NCBI GenBank assembly: GCA_903848905.1
Contig: CAINHP010000246.1
Span: 1-52,128 of the forward strand
Direction: 5' to 3'
Length of the DNA: 52,128 nucleotides
Origin: an uncultured Pseudomonadota bacterium
GTDB lineage: Bacteria; Pseudomonadota; Gammaproteobacteria; Methylococcales; Methylomonadaceae
How positions within the stretch are numbered: the stretch's first letter is position 1; each line of letters begins with the position of its first letter. A model generated the notes under the pieces. That model did not search any database and was not told the DNA's origin. It saw only the letters and a program-made list of their open reading frames with translations. Positions 17,986 through 28,318 of the stretch are shown piece by piece. A program made the position numbers and the translations under genes.

Positions 17986-19308
17986 TTATTTCGTTTTTCC
18001 AACCGTGACCGTTTGCAGATTCGCCAAATTGACACGACGTTTAAAAGCATCAGCAATATCGGTAGCCGTTATTTTTTGGATATTGTCTTGGAATGTATCT
18101 AAATAATCGAGTGGCATTTCATAAAAACCGATCATTGTGACATAGTTGGCCAATTCTTTATTGGTATCAAAACGCATCGGGAAACCACCCACAATATTAT
18201 TTTTTGCGGCTGTTAATTCAGTTTCGCTGACACCTTTTTCAATGAAATCCGCTACGGTTTGGTTTAATACGGCTAATGCTTGCTGCGTTTGATCATTACG
18301 CGTTTGCAAACTTGCCACAAATACCCCTTCTTTTAAAAAAGGCACAAACGCACTCGATGCACTATAGGCGAGGCCACGTTTTTCGCGCACTTCATCAAAG
18401 AGTTTAGACACTAAACTTCCGCCACCTAAAATATGATTCCCAACATAGAGCGAGAAATAATCTGGATCTTTTCGGTAAGTTCCTTTTAATCCCACTAAAA
18501 CGTGCGTTTGCGTTGAAGGAAACTCTATGTGCTGTGTCGTTGCATGTGTGAGCGCCGGCACATCAGACAGTGGAGAAGGTTTTTGACCTTGTGGCAAGGC
18601 TGAAACTAAGTTTTCAGCGGTTTGTTCTGCTTGATTTTTTGATAAATTACCCACAATGACCACAATAGCGTTACTTGCGTTGTAGTAAGTTTTATAAAAT
18701 TTTTCGCTGTCTTTGACGGTGAGTTTTTCAACAGTGTCTAAATTGCCTGATGTTGGGTGTGCGTAAGGGTGGTCGCCATAAATGGCTTTATAAAAAAGTA
18801 AATTCGCTTGCTCACCGGGAGATTCTTCACGCTGTTTTAAACCCGCAAGTGTACGGCTTTTTTCGCGTTGAAAATCCGCTTTTGCAAAACGCGGTTCACT
18901 TAAAATAACGCGCATGGTGTCAATGGCTTTATCAAACAACGGCTTTTCAGTCAGCGTACGTAGCGTTACGCTTGCACTGTCCATTGAACTGCTTGCACCA
19001 AAATTTGCGCCGACACTTTCAAAGCGTTGCGCAATATCTTCTGCATTCCATTTGCCCGCACCGCTATCAAGTAATCCCGCTGTGAGTGCAGATAAACCAA
19101 ATTGCGTCCCATCTCGTGCACTTCCTGCATCGAAAACAACTTGAATATCCGCCATCGGTAAACTATCTGTTGGAACAAAATACACGCGGCTGCCTTTTGC
19201 TGTTTGCCAATGTTCAATCGTGGCGGCTGCCCATGTATTTTGATTAAATAGAATGACTGCAATAAAAAAAATAACTTTTTTAGGTTTTAAAAAGTGAATT
19301 AAACGCAT
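17986..19308 (-). CDS. Non-catalytic M16 (pitrilysin) family protein, exported
   Basis: A 440-residue protein with an N-terminal signal segment (about residues 1-28, ending NTWAAA) and two M16 half-domains. The zinc motif HxxEH is missing: the matching place reads [15 protein letters not shown]. The substrate-side Arg/Tyr motif of the partner subunit is kept (REKRGLAYS). In many proteobacteria a catalytic HxxEH subunit is encoded directly upstream of such a protein and the two form a heterodimer. Here the upstream gene is waaC, so the partner is elsewhere or lost. It should sit in the periplasm. It is probably co-transcribed with smpB. Confidence 0.88.
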   Translation of the reverse strand: MRLIHFLKPKKVIFFIAVILFNQNTWAAATIEHWQTAKGSRVYFVPTDSLPMADIQVVFDAGSARDGTQFGLSALTAGLLDSGAGKWNAEDIAQRFESVGANFGASSSMDSASVTLRTLTEKPLFDKAIDTMRVILSEPRFAKADFQREKSRTLAGLKQREESPGEQANLLFYKAIYGDHPYAHPTSGNLDTVEKLTVKDSEKFYKTYYNASNAIVVIVGNLSKNQAEQTAENLVSALPQGQKPSPLSDVPALTHATTQHIEFPSTQTHVLVGLKGTYRKDPDYFSLYVGNHILGGGSLVSKLFDEVREKRGLAYSASSAFVPFLKEGVFVASLQTRNDQTQQALAVLNQTVADFIEKGVSETELTAAKNNIVGGFPMRFDTNKELANYVTMIGFYEMPLDYLDTFQDNIQKITATDIADAFKRRVNLANLQTVTVGKTK

Positions 19309-19377
19309 AAAAATATCGCCAAAAAGAGTAAAAAATAGGTTTAATTATTCTGGTGAGATTACCACAAATTACGTGCC

Positions 19378-20379
19378 TCACAAGTGGAATAATTCGTTTG
19401 CTAAGTCAATAATACGATTAGGGGCTATTTCGCTAATGGAATAATCCTGTTTATTGAGTTTTTTAGGATTCACTATTGACGGGGATTTGAGCGTTTTATT
19501 GATGCCAGTTTGATAAACACGACTCACGGGGGTGCACCCAAAAAGAGTAATAGAGGGAATATTCAGCCCCCATGCAAAATGTGTTGGCCCTGTGTCATTA
19601 CCAATGACTAAATCTACTTTCGAGAGCAACGCTTTGACATCATTTAAATCCAGCGCTGGCACGACTCGAATAAAATTCGAATGGCGTGCCATATTTTCAG
19701 CGGCAATGCGTTCATTTTCGTTTCCCCAAATGATAAGGCAATTTTGTTTCAGTCCATTAGCGACGTCGACAAATTTTTCCGCTGGATAATTGCGACTAGG
19801 CCATGTTGATCCAATGACAAACACAATGTTTTTTAAATCTGAATGCAAAAAAGAGTTGAAATCCACTTGCGGTGTTTTAAAGAATAAAAACAGTTCTTTA
19901 TTCAAAATAGCATCATGCGAAATGGAAAATCCTAACGGCTGTGATAAAACAGCCGCATTGCGGTCGATGGTATTTGCATCGTAAGCACTTACAATTTTAT
20001 GTGAATAAAGAAAACTGGCAAGTGGTTCACGAATGGATTTAGCATCAAACCCTGCGATATTTTTGCCTAAAAATCGTGCAGTAATCGCGGATTTTAGTAA
20101 ACCTTGCGCGTCAATGACGATATCGTAATTGTTTTTAGCATACGATTTAACGGCCTCAATTTCATTGAAAATGGCAATTTTATTTTTTTTAACCGCTTTT
20201 AAATTTATCGTTAAAATGCGATGAATATGCGGATTATGCGCTAAAACTTCAGCAAAACGCGATTCAACAAGCCAATCAATTTGACTATCAGGGAACTGTT
20301 TTTTGATAAATTGCAGCGCCACCATCGCATGGACGATATCACCTAGAGCAGACAGCTTAACAATAGCAATTTTTTTCAT
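19378..20379 (-). CDS. waaC: Lipopolysaccharide heptosyltransferase I
   Basis: GT9-family transferase (333 residues) that adds the first L-glycero-D-manno-heptose to Kdo of lipid A. It starts with the WaaC-type IAIVKLSALGDIVHAMVAL, has IDWLVE and VIDAQGLLKSAI in the N-domain, and ADP-heptose-binding LVIGNDTGPTHFAWGLNIPSITLFG in the C-domain. It overlaps waaF by 4 bases. I favour WaaC over WaaF or an extra heptosyltransferase because of the DAQGLLKSA segment. Confidence 0.93.
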   Translation of the reverse strand: MKKIAIVKLSALGDIVHAMVALQFIKKQFPDSQIDWLVESRFAEVLAHNPHIHRILTINLKAVKKNKIAIFNEIEAVKSYAKNNYDIVIDAQGLLKSAITARFLGKNIAGFDAKSIREPLASFLYSHKIVSAYDANTIDRNAAVLSQPLGFSISHDAILNKELFLFFKTPQVDFNSFLHSDLKNIVFVIGSTWPSRNYPAEKFVDVANGLKQNCLIIWGNENERIAAENMARHSNFIRVVPALDLNDVKALLSKVDLVIGNDTGPTHFAWGLNIPSITLFGCTPVSRVYQTGINKTLKSPSIVNPKKLNKQDYSISEIAPNRIIDLANELFHL

Positions 20380-21374
20380 CGTTCAATTAACGCGATCACT
20401 TGATGCGGCAAAATATCAGTTAAACATTGACGATGCCCAAGTGGACATTCACGTTTAAAACAGGGTGAACATGCTAGATTTAATGAAATGATATGCGCTT
20501 TGACGTGCAAGGGTGGCGTGAAGTGTGGGTCGGACGAACCATACAGCGCAATGACTTTTCTATCAAGCGCGGCAGCGATGTGCATCAAACCCGAATCATT
20601 AGTGACCACGGTATGCGCAAGCGATAATAAATCGACAGCTTGTGTTAAATTGGTTTTTCCTGCGAAATCGTGACATTCGTCATTACATAGTTCATTGATG
20701 GCTTGCGTGATTTTTTGATCTTTTTCCGAGCCAATTAACCACACTTGCCAACCTTTTTCGAGTTTCTGTTTAGCGAGTTGAGCAAAATGATTTTCAGGCC
20801 AACGCTTTGAACTTCCATATTCCGCCCCTGCACATAGCACCAGAACCGGTTTTTCCAATGCTAAATTGAATTTTTTAATGACGGCTTTTTGCTGGTTTTC
20901 ATTTACATGCAAAGCAGGTAGATCATAAGAAACCGATAATGGCGACTCACTTTTGTAGCCTAAAGCAACAAAGCGCTGCACAGTCATCGTTAATTGCTTT
21001 TTATCTAGCAATCGAATGTCATTTAAAAGTCCTAAACGACATTCGCCTAAAAAACCAGTGCGTTTAGGAATCTTGGCAAAAAAAGGAATCAGCGCTGATT
21101 TCCATGAATTAGGCAGCACAATACATTGGTCGTACTTCTCGTCTCGTAGTGTTTTACCTAGTGCAAAACGCGCTTTTAAACCAAATTGTCCATGCGTAAG
21201 CGGCATGACAAATGTTTGCGAAACTTCGGGCATACGTGAAAGCAAACCTTGCGACCATCCGGGCGCGAGGACGTCAATTTGACACTTAGTATGTGTGTTT
21301 TTGAGCGCAATAAATAAGCTTTGCGCCATGACCATGTCACCCACCCATGCGGGTGCAATGATGAGAATTTTCAT
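20376..21374 (-). CDS. waaF: Lipopolysaccharide heptosyltransferase II
   Basis: GT9-family transferase adding the second inner-core heptose. I chose the ATG at 21372-21374 because it opens with the family N-terminus MKILIIAPAWVGDMVMAQSLF; an in-frame start 8 codons upstream adds nothing recognisable. The product is 332 residues. WaaF marks are IVLPNSWKSALIPFFAKIPKRTGFLGE, LCAGAEYGSSKRWP and the C-terminal VVTNDSGLMHIAAAL. It is coupled to waaC by an ATGA overlap, giving an inner-core LPS pair. Confidence 0.94.
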   Translation of the reverse strand: MKILIIAPAWVGDMVMAQSLFIALKNTHTKCQIDVLAPGWSQGLLSRMPEVSQTFVMPLTHGQFGLKARFALGKTLRDEKYDQCIVLPNSWKSALIPFFAKIPKRTGFLGECRLGLLNDIRLLDKKQLTMTVQRFVALGYKSESPLSVSYDLPALHVNENQQKAVIKKFNLALEKPVLVLCAGAEYGSSKRWPENHFAQLAKQKLEKGWQVWLIGSEKDQKITQAINELCNDECHDFAGKTNLTQAVDLLSLAHTVVTNDSGLMHIAAALDRKVIALYGSSDPHFTPPLHVKAHIISLNLACSPCFKRECPLGHRQCLTDILPHQVIALIER

Positions 21375-21440
21375 TATTAACCCGTTTTTAATACTCAAAC
21401 AAAAAAAGCGCTTGTGTTAATGCATTTTATGGATAGAAAA

Positions 21441-23492
21441 TTACAATCCAAATGATTGATCTAATAAGGCATTATCAATATGACCAGCACGGAAAGTTTT
21501 ACCTGATTCAACAGCGGTGACGATAACGCTTGCAGGACTAAATAACATCGCATCAATTTTGAAAAAATCATATTCGCAGGCTTTGAAAATATCGGCAAAC
21601 GGTTTACCGTAATCTTTTGATGTTGAGCTTGGTAGCGCGTCGGCTAATTTTTTAGCCTCTTCATCACTGCCTTTGACAAAAATATGCACTTGGCCAGCAA
21701 ATAAAATCGCGTCATTTGTCCGTCCCATTGCTTTGACAAAATTGGGGTGTGGAGGGCAAATAGGGGCAAAACCACTGCCATCTACAATGTTTTCTAAAGG
21801 GAAATGCAGGGCGTGAGCTTTGTGCATGGCAACTTCTAATACACGCGCAACCACTTGAACGCCACCAGCCAAACTGCTTGTTGGCGTTACAATAATGGTT
21901 AATTTTGATGGCTCAACACCACATGCTGCAGCGACTTTTTCAATAATCGCCAAAGGCGGAATTGCATCATTTTCAATCACTAAAACAGGGCAATCACTGT
22001 CATCGTGATAGGCGAGCTCTTGATAAAGTTCTTCAACGGGCAGGGTTTGACCGTCTTTTTGCTTGGTTGCCATCGCGCGCGCAGGACCTGAACCGAGTGC
22101 GTAGTATTTTTCATGCGACAAGCTCCACCCCGCATATTGACTGCCTAAGCAGGCGAGTACAGGATTTCCTGTGTGTACATTGACGGATAGTGGCCAATTA
22201 TTTGTATATGTGCTGTGTGTAATGGTGACAGACCCCATACCGCCTAAACAAATTTCAGCAATAATACGACCCGCTTCTAATCCACCAACATGCTGAATGC
22301 CAGCATCAATGATTGTGCAGCCATTTTCTAATACTTCAACGCCAACGCGCAATTTGTCGGCTTGATCAATAAGTTGCTTGACAAGAGGGTGGGCGAGTTG
22401 ATTAACGCTTGCTTTTTGTGTCATAAGTAGAGACCTTTCTATGTGTTGTTGAATAATCGCAAATGTGCGCTGCACGTCGTGCATCGTTTTTTTGTGTGCA
22501 ATGATACTGCAAATAGGCGAATTTTGGCGAATTATTGCGTTTTGTTGGGGTAAATCGGCGCAATAAGGTGGCCATAAATAATGCTTTGGAATAATCGTAT
22601 CTTGTTTTGCGTACACAAGGTGATAACCTGAAAAATGGGTTTGTATAAACGATGTTTGATGTCGTTTTTGGCAACTTGACTCAATGTGGCGCGTGATTAA
22701 GTTTGCGTCATAGAGTTGCGCGCTTGCGGGTGGTCGTGCATTAATTTCCAAAATAAATAAAGCATCTTCGGAGGCAATAAAATCGAGTGAATGCAGACCT
22801 TTAAGTGAAAAATGACGACTTAATTGACTAATCCAATCTGAAAGGACGTCGCGTTGCAATAGTGTTAGCGACGAATAATTAATGACACTAGAAAATAAAA
22901 AATCATCTTGTGTAAATTGAGTATTAAAACCAATTACGTCAACGTCTTCACCATCGCTTAAAAACAATGCCGACCCACTGGTGCCGGATTGAAATTGTTG
23001 AAAATAGACTGGCGTTTGTGGAATTTGAACGGAAGGTTGCGATAACGGTGAAATGCCAACGCCACCTAATCCTTTCATGGGTTTAATCAACCAATTTTGA
23101 ATGGATTTTGGCGGTGAAAAAACGGTTTGAGGAAAAGGAATGTTGAGTTTTTTTAGTGACTCAAAAAAAAGTGCTTTGTCTTGAAGTTTAGCGAATGTCG
23201 CTGGGGAATTGCCTACTAACGGTAAACAAGAGGCTAAATAGTGTAGGCTGTCATTAAAATATTCAAAGCCACTGCCATAAATAGCACAGTCAATGTGATA
23301 ATTATCTAAAAAATACGAGACGGCAGGTAGTAAATCTGATTGAGAAAGTGAATCGATTTTTTTGAAATCCACTGAATAATCGAGCGTATCACAATCACCA
23401 TAACAATCTATAGCAAGCACGTGAAAGTTTTCGCACTGCGCCATTTGCGCGAGCATTCGCGCAGAGTTTGCAATAATTAGAACCGTGGTCAA
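21441..23492 (-). CDS. mch: ATP-grasp protein fused in frame to methenyl-H4MPT cyclohydrolase
   Basis: One frame of 683 residues from a TTG at 23490-23492 that overlaps the upstream CorA-type stop (TTGA). The frame is open further upstream, but only inside that gene. Residues 1-356 form an ATP-grasp domain with the phosphate loop [10 protein letters not shown] (137-146) and metal-binding EINARP (249-254). ATP-grasp proteins of this kind are known in methylotroph H4MPT gene clusters. Residues 357-683 are a complete methenyltetrahydromethanopterin cyclohydrolase, which interconverts methenyl- and formyl-H4MPT ([33 protein letters not shown]). At the junction an ATG (22422-22424) with AAAGG upstream could also start free Mch of 327 residues. 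No stop codon separates the parts. Confidence 0.88.
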   Translation of the reverse strand: MTTVLIIANSARMLAQMAQCENFHVLAIDCYGDCDTLDYSVDFKKIDSLSQSDLLPAVSYFLDNYHIDCAIYGSGFEYFNDSLHYLASCLPLVGNSPATFAKLQDKALFFESLKKLNIPFPQTVFSPPKSIQNWLIKPMKGLGGVGISPLSQPSVQIPQTPVYFQQFQSGTSGSALFLSDGEDVDVIGFNTQFTQDDFLFSSVINYSSLTLLQRDVLSDWISQLSRHFSLKGLHSLDFIASEDALFILEINARPPASAQLYDANLITRHIESSCQKRHQTSFIQTHFSGYHLVYAKQDTIIPKHYLWPPYCADLPQQNAIIRQNSPICSIIAHKKTMHDVQRTFAIIQQHIERSLLMTQKASVNQLAHPLVKQLIDQADKLRVGVEVLENGCTIIDAGIQHVGGLEAGRIIAEICLGGMGSVTITHSTYTNNWPLSVNVHTGNPVLACLGSQYAGWSLSHEKYYALGSGPARAMATKQKDGQTLPVEELYQELAYHDDSDCPVLVIENDAIPPLAIIEKVAAACGVEPSKLTIIVTPTSSLAGGVQVVARVLEVAMHKAHALHFPLENIVDGSGFAPICPPHPNFVKAMGRTNDAILFAGQVHIFVKGSDEEAKKLADALPSSTSKDYGKPFADIFKACEYDFFKIDAMLFSPASVIVTAVESGKTFRAGHIDNALLDQSFGL

Positions 23493-24802
23493 CGCGCTAA
23501 AATTTTCTGATTTTCGATAGCAATACGTTTGATTTTTCGGCGCTCGAAAAATTGCACGCCAACGTAGGTAGACCAAGCAACAAACACTAAGCCAACGCAT
23601 AAACTACTATACGCTATTTGCCAAGGAATACCTGTTGTCATCATTGAGAATTCAGACATTCCCCCAATGCCCGCTAACACATTAAGTGGCATAAAAATCA
23701 AACTCATCACCGTCAAACGTTTAATGTCTTTATTCTGATTAACGTTAATGAAACCGACTGTCGCATCCATTTGGAAATTGATTTTATTAAACAAAAATGA
23801 CGTATGGCCATCAAGCGATTCAATGTCGCGTAAAATTTCGCGTACATCTTCGTGTTGTTCTTCAGATAAGAATTTTCCACGCATCAAAAATGATAGGGCA
23901 CGGCGCGTATCGAGTAAATTACGACGAATACGACCGTTTAAATCTTCTTCTTCAGCGATGGCGGCAAGGATTTTAGCCGCTTCTTCGTCGGTCATGTACG
24001 ATTTGAAAACTTGTCTTCCTACAAATTCGAGTTCACTGTAAATATCTTCAAGGGCATTAGCAGAATATTCAACGTCTGCGGCATATAAATCAAGCAGCAA
24101 TCCTTTTGCATCGGATACATAACCCGATTCGTTACGCGCGCGCAAACGCTGCAATCTAAATACCGGTAATTCTTCGCCACGCACGGAGAAAAGCGTGTCT
24201 TTGTTTAATACAAAGGCAACAGCGACGTTGCGAGATTCACTTTTGCGATCCAATAAAAAATCAGAATGTAAATGCACTTCGCCATTATCTTCAACGTAAA
24301 ATCGCGCACTAGTTTCTAAATCGGTTAGTTCACTTGGATTAGGCAAATCCACTCCAAAGACTTCACTTGCCCAAATTAAATGTTCTTCTTCAGGCATCAC
24401 CAAATCAATCCAAATCGGTTTTGCGTGTGCTAAATCTTCCTTGGTTTCGATAGGAATTTGACGAAGTAATCCTTCGTGTAAATCAAATACACGAATAATC
24501 ATATTTCGGTTACGTGGCTTAAAATCTGCGGCAAGTTCAACACGAGTATCATAGGACATAGCGAGCAAGATTTCTTCTTTATGCGAATCTGCAATTAAAT
24601 CCCAAATAATTTGTCGATCATCAGGTGAGAACACTTCCAGCATTTGCGCTATGGCATTTGCGTCGAGTTGATCAAGTAAACGTTGCAGTTCCACTAAATT
24701 TTGTTTTCGAACCAATTCTTCCACTAAACGATGACGCGCTAAAACACTACGTACGTTTAAAATCGTTTCTTGGTGGTTATACGTTTCTTCTTGATTGCTC
24801 AT
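23489..24802 (-). CDS. CorA-family divalent cation transporter with N-terminal MgtE-N-like domain
   Basis: A 437-residue inner-membrane channel. Residues about 15-100 are helical repeats resembling the MgtE N-domain ([34 protein letters not shown] is split across this region). The CorA cytoplasmic domain follows (about 110-370), then two membrane helices near 375-395 and 405-425. The pore-entry signature normally reads GMN; here it is GGMSEFSMM, so Asn is replaced by Ser. That, with the extra domain, leaves the ion uncertain (Mg, Co, Zn or other). It lies between a GGDEF gene and the ATP-grasp-mch gene, overlapping the latter by 4 bases. Confidence 0.85.
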   Translation of the reverse strand: MSNQEETYNHQETILNVRSVLARHRLVEELVRKQNLVELQRLLDQLDANAIAQMLEVFSPDDRQIIWDLIADSHKEEILLAMSYDTRVELAADFKPRNRNMIIRVFDLHEGLLRQIPIETKEDLAHAKPIWIDLVMPEEEHLIWASEVFGVDLPNPSELTDLETSARFYVEDNGEVHLHSDFLLDRKSESRNVAVAFVLNKDTLFSVRGEELPVFRLQRLRARNESGYVSDAKGLLLDLYAADVEYSANALEDIYSELEFVGRQVFKSYMTDEEAAKILAAIAEEEDLNGRIRRNLLDTRRALSFLMRGKFLSEEQHEDVREILRDIESLDGHTSFLFNKINFQMDATVGFINVNQNKDIKRLTVMSLIFMPLNVLAGIGGMSEFSMMTTGIPWQIAYSSLCVGLVFVAWSTYVGVQFFERRKIKRIAIENQKILAR

Positions 24803-24823
24803 AAGCTATTTTTCGCGTCGATT

Positions 24824-27232
24824 TTAAGGGGCAAATTGATAATTATTTTTTCCGTTTTCTTTGGCTTTATACATCGCTTTGTCTGCGCTACTGAGTAGTT
24901 TTGCATAATCACAGCAAGTGTCGGAGTAGACTGCAATACCCATACTTGGCGTCACATGGAGCGATTGATTGCCGTGAGGTAGTATTTGATGCAAGGCATT
25001 GAGCAGTTTATCGGCAACAGGGGCAATATGACTCACATCCGTTAAATGCACAAGTACCACGACAAATTCATCGCCGCCCAGACGGGCAACTAAATCTCGT
25101 TCACGCACATTTTTCATTAAACGTTCAGCGGTGGATTTTAACACTTCATCGCCTACCGCGTGACCAAGCGTATCATTAACAGCTTTAAAACCGTCTAAAT
25201 CTATAAAAAGCAATGCTAATAGTTGTTGTGTTTTTTGAACGGAAATTAACACGTTGTCCACTGCGGTTTGCAGTGCCATGCGATTCATAAGGCCGGTTAA
25301 ACCGTCATAATTAGCTAAATATTCGATTTGCTCGGTGGCTTGTTTTTGCAGGGTGATATCTGAGAAAATACCGATATAATTCACAATTTCATTTTTGGAA
25401 TTATGGATGGTTGTAATGGTTAATAGTTCAGGGAACACAGAACTGTCTTTGCGTTGATTCCATACTTCGCCTCTCCATGTTCCGTGCGTATTAATTTCAA
25501 ACCACATAGAGGCATAAAAATCATCATCTTGCTTTGCTGTACTTAAAAAACGAGGGTCTTTTCCAAATACATCATCTAATTCATAGCCGGTTATTTCAGT
25601 GAATACACGATTGATGAGCGTTATTTTATTGGTTTCGTTGGTGACAAAAATTGCATCGCCCACATGATCGAATACTTTTGCGGCTAGTTTAATTTTTGTT
25701 TCCATTTCACGTTGAAGGGTGACATCTTGCAGGGTACTGACCATGCGAATTACTTCGTCATCTTCATTGGCGTGACTTTCGATACATTGATGAATGAGTT
25801 TTCGTGCGCCGTTTTTGCCATCAATGTGGTATTCCATCTCATAATTGCCTTTTACGCAACGAGCATGAACCAGCGTTGCTGCGACATTATCGCGGTCTGA
25901 AGCCTTAATAAAACTTAAAAATTTATCGTAATTCCATTCAAGTTCCTCTTTTGTGGTATCGAAAATGAGATAAACTTCGTCGGAAAAATACCATTCATTG
26001 CATTCTAAATCCCAATCAAAATCACCTAGTTTTGCAATGCGTTGCGCGTCAGTTAAACGCATCACATTGTATTTGAGTTTATCCAAATTATCTAAAAGGT
26101 GATGGCGCATTAACTGCAATTTTGCTAATAATTGACCAATTTCATCTTCGTAAACAACGATAATGTCGTTGTCGTAATTCCCCGCGTTGATATGTTCAAA
26201 ATGCATCACAGCGTGTTTGAGTACATCTAAACGTTTTTTGATATGTCCCAAAAAGAAAATTAAGCCTAAACTCAACAACCCTGTGATAGAGAGAATGTAT
26301 GCTCTTTCAATCAATAAGGATTCAATGCGTTTAGTGAGTTGTTCAATTAAACTGTCGAAAATGGGTGGGTAGAGCGCCATAATTTGCGAAATAATTTCCG
26401 TACCCTGCACATAAAAGCTTTCATCATTGATAGAGGCGTCTTTTGTAAAACTTTGTTGCTCAGAAATGAGTAGAAATTGTTCAATATTGTGTTGTACTTC
26501 CAATGTGTTTTGTTGGAATTTTTGTTGGAATTCGGGTAGTACGTTAAATATTTTTTCTAAATCAGAATCAAATTTTCGCTGTGATAAACGCACTATATGA
26601 ACAAGTTCAATCATTTTCATTTGTTCAGATGTGCTAACAATGTGATGAGCAACCAGTGTGCCGCTTGTAAAACCGCGAAGTTGCCCAATATTTTCAGCAA
26701 GTTCAGGTAGGCTTTTTGTGATGCTATTTATCAAATAATGTGTTGGCAAATCATTATCTAAGCCTAAATGACTATTATTTGCGAGGTCTTCAATCAATAC
26801 GGAAATTTCATTAATTAAAAGCGTGTGGGTATTGAAGTTATCGCGGACACTTAGCATTAGATGCGTTGTTTTTAGTCGTTGCCAGCGTTGCTGTAAATTT
26901 TTTAACCGCTCACAAGGTAATACATCTTCAGGTAATTGACACGGAGAAACATCGGTTGCGAAATCCGAATCTATTTGTTTTTCTAACTCGTCTAACGCAT
27001 TTTCAAGTCCACGATTACCGTTGAGTAGTCGGTTTGACGTGCCACGATGCTGTGCAACCAAAATGTTGATTTGTTGCAGATGAGAAATAACGTCTACCCC
27101 CATTTTTTCTTGTTTGAGTAAATGGATATTGCGCTCTTCATTGATCAAAACCCAACTCAATACGCCAAGCACAAAGATAAATACAATACTTATCATTAAC
27201 GTGAGTAATGTTTTAATCGACCATCTACGCAT
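24824..27232 (-). CDS. Membrane-bound sensor diguanylate cyclase
   Basis: An 802-residue protein predicted to make cyclic di-GMP. The order is membrane helix about 10-32, a periplasmic helical sensor region (about 35-305) with QHRGTSNRLLNG recalling nitrate/nitrite-sensing NIT domains, a second membrane helix (about 308-328), a HAMP-like segment, PAS (about 395-510), PAS (about 515-630) and GGDEF (about 640-800). The active site GGDEF is intact, and RERD five residues before it is a product-inhibition I-site. There is no EAL domain. The CorA-type gene starts 21 bases on, so the unit is sensor-transporter-ATP-grasp/Mch. Confidence 0.92.
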   Translation of the reverse strand: MRRWSIKTLLTLMISIVFIFVLGVLSWVLINEERNIHLLKQEKMGVDVISHLQQINILVAQHRGTSNRLLNGNRGLENALDELEKQIDSDFATDVSPCQLPEDVLPCERLKNLQQRWQRLKTTHLMLSVRDNFNTHTLLINEISVLIEDLANNSHLGLDNDLPTHYLINSITKSLPELAENIGQLRGFTSGTLVAHHIVSTSEQMKMIELVHIVRLSQRKFDSDLEKIFNVLPEFQQKFQQNTLEVQHNIEQFLLISEQQSFTKDASINDESFYVQGTEIISQIMALYPPIFDSLIEQLTKRIESLLIERAYILSITGLLSLGLIFFLGHIKKRLDVLKHAVMHFEHINAGNYDNDIIVVYEDEIGQLLAKLQLMRHHLLDNLDKLKYNVMRLTDAQRIAKLGDFDWDLECNEWYFSDEVYLIFDTTKEELEWNYDKFLSFIKASDRDNVAATLVHARCVKGNYEMEYHIDGKNGARKLIHQCIESHANEDDEVIRMVSTLQDVTLQREMETKIKLAAKVFDHVGDAIFVTNETNKITLINRVFTEITGYELDDVFGKDPRFLSTAKQDDDFYASMWFEINTHGTWRGEVWNQRKDSSVFPELLTITTIHNSKNEIVNYIGIFSDITLQKQATEQIEYLANYDGLTGLMNRMALQTAVDNVLISVQKTQQLLALLFIDLDGFKAVNDTLGHAVGDEVLKSTAERLMKNVRERDLVARLGGDEFVVVLVHLTDVSHIAPVADKLLNALHQILPHGNQSLHVTPSMGIAVYSDTCCDYAKLLSSADKAMYKAKENGKNNYQFAP

Positions 27233-27277
27233 AAAATGAACCCTACATCCGTCAAAAATGTGAGAATACTACTTAAC

Positions 27278-27685
27278 TTATTTTACAAAACAGCTTTTTT
27301 CTGCAGCATCTTCTGCTTCTTTTAATTGTTTACGCAATGTTTGACCTTTTTTGGGGTCACGGAAAGCGGCGCCATTTTCACCTGCCATCGAACGTAAATA
27401 TGAAACGGTCTTTGCCGCGTCAAAGTCGTTAAAACTCAATTTTTCAGCAATTTTGTCAATTTTGCATCCGCACGCATATTGATTTATATATGTTAAGCCG
27501 CCATGTTGTGCAACACAGTTTAAAACATAATCAACTCGCTCACGCGTTGGGTATTCATTGATAAAACTCGCTACAATAGCGGGCTGTGCAGTGTTTTCAG
27601 CTAATTTTTCTGGATTATTCGCACAACCAGTGATAATAAGCGGCAGAGTAGCAGCAAGCAGTGCGATTTTTAACGTATGTTTCAT
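27278..27685 (-). CDS. Small lipoprotein, unknown function
   Basis: A 135-residue protein with a signal peptide and lipobox ITGC (Cys21), hence probably membrane-anchored in the periplasm. The mature part has four further cysteines: one in VLNCVAQHGG, a close pair in YACGCKI, and one near the C-terminus (SCFVK), so two disulfides or a metal site are possible. The end is helical and charged. I do not recognise the family. It lies 45 bases upstream of the sensor cyclase on the same strand and is divergent from mobA. Confidence 0.75.
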   Translation of the reverse strand: MKHTLKIALLAATLPLIITGCANNPEKLAENTAQPAIVASFINEYPTRERVDYVLNCVAQHGGLTYINQYACGCKIDKIAEKLSFNDFDAAKTVSYLRSMAGENGAAFRDPKKGQTLRKQLKEAEDAAEKSCFVK

Positions 27686-27736
27686 GCGACCTTTTTCCTT
27701 TAAAATGTAAAATATTTAGCCAATAGATTAACACCA

Positions 27737-28318
27737 ATGACCTCGCAAACAAAAGTAGCAGGCGTTATTCTCGCCGGTGGCAGAGCGCAACGTATGAATT
27801 TCGAAAATAAAGCCTTGATGTATTATCAAGGGGAGCCGTTGATTGCGTACTCGTTTTCTGCCATGCGTCCGCTTGTTGATGAATTATTCATTAACACAAA
27901 TATCGACGATGCGCTTTATCAAACGTGGGGTGTGGGTGTTATTGCCGATGCGACAGCCGATTTCACAGGGCCGCTTGCGGGGATTTTAGCGGCAATGAAC
28001 GCTGTTTGCGCTGATACACTAATGGTTGTGCCTTGCGATGCGCCTTTTATTTCAACAGCGCACTTAGAAAAATTACTACTTGAACATCAACTAACACACG
28101 CAGAAATTACGGTTGCTTGTTGTGGCGAGCAAGTTCACTCTGTATTTATGGTCGTGAATACGGCGTTAAAAGCCAGTTTAGAACACTATTTAGTTAATGG
28201 TGAGCGCAAAGTTAGACGTTGGTTTGTCGGGCATCAAACGCATTATGTTGATTTTGGTGAGAATGCGCGGGGGTTTGAAAATATTAATACGCTCGATGAA
28301 CTCCACACTATTTTGTAA
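27737..28318 (+). CDS. mobA: Molybdenum cofactor guanylyltransferase MobA
   Basis: Attaches GMP to Mo-molybdopterin, giving the bis-MGD cofactor of DMSO-reductase-family enzymes. The 193 residues start with the GTP-binding AGVILAGGRAQRMNFENKAL, then DFTGPLAGILAAM and the metal-binding VVPCDAPFIS. C-terminal ENINTLDEL is the typical ending. It is a single gene, and its last 11 bases overlap the convergent radical SAM gene. With moaC at 8 kb it shows that the organism makes molybdenum enzymes. Confidence 0.94.
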   Translation: MTSQTKVAGVILAGGRAQRMNFENKALMYYQGEPLIAYSFSAMRPLVDELFINTNIDDALYQTWGVGVIADATADFTGPLAGILAAMNAVCADTLMVVPCDAPFISTAHLEKLLLEHQLTHAEITVACCGEQVHSVFMVVNTALKASLEHYLVNGERKVRRWFVGHQTHYVDFGENARGFENINTLDELHTIL

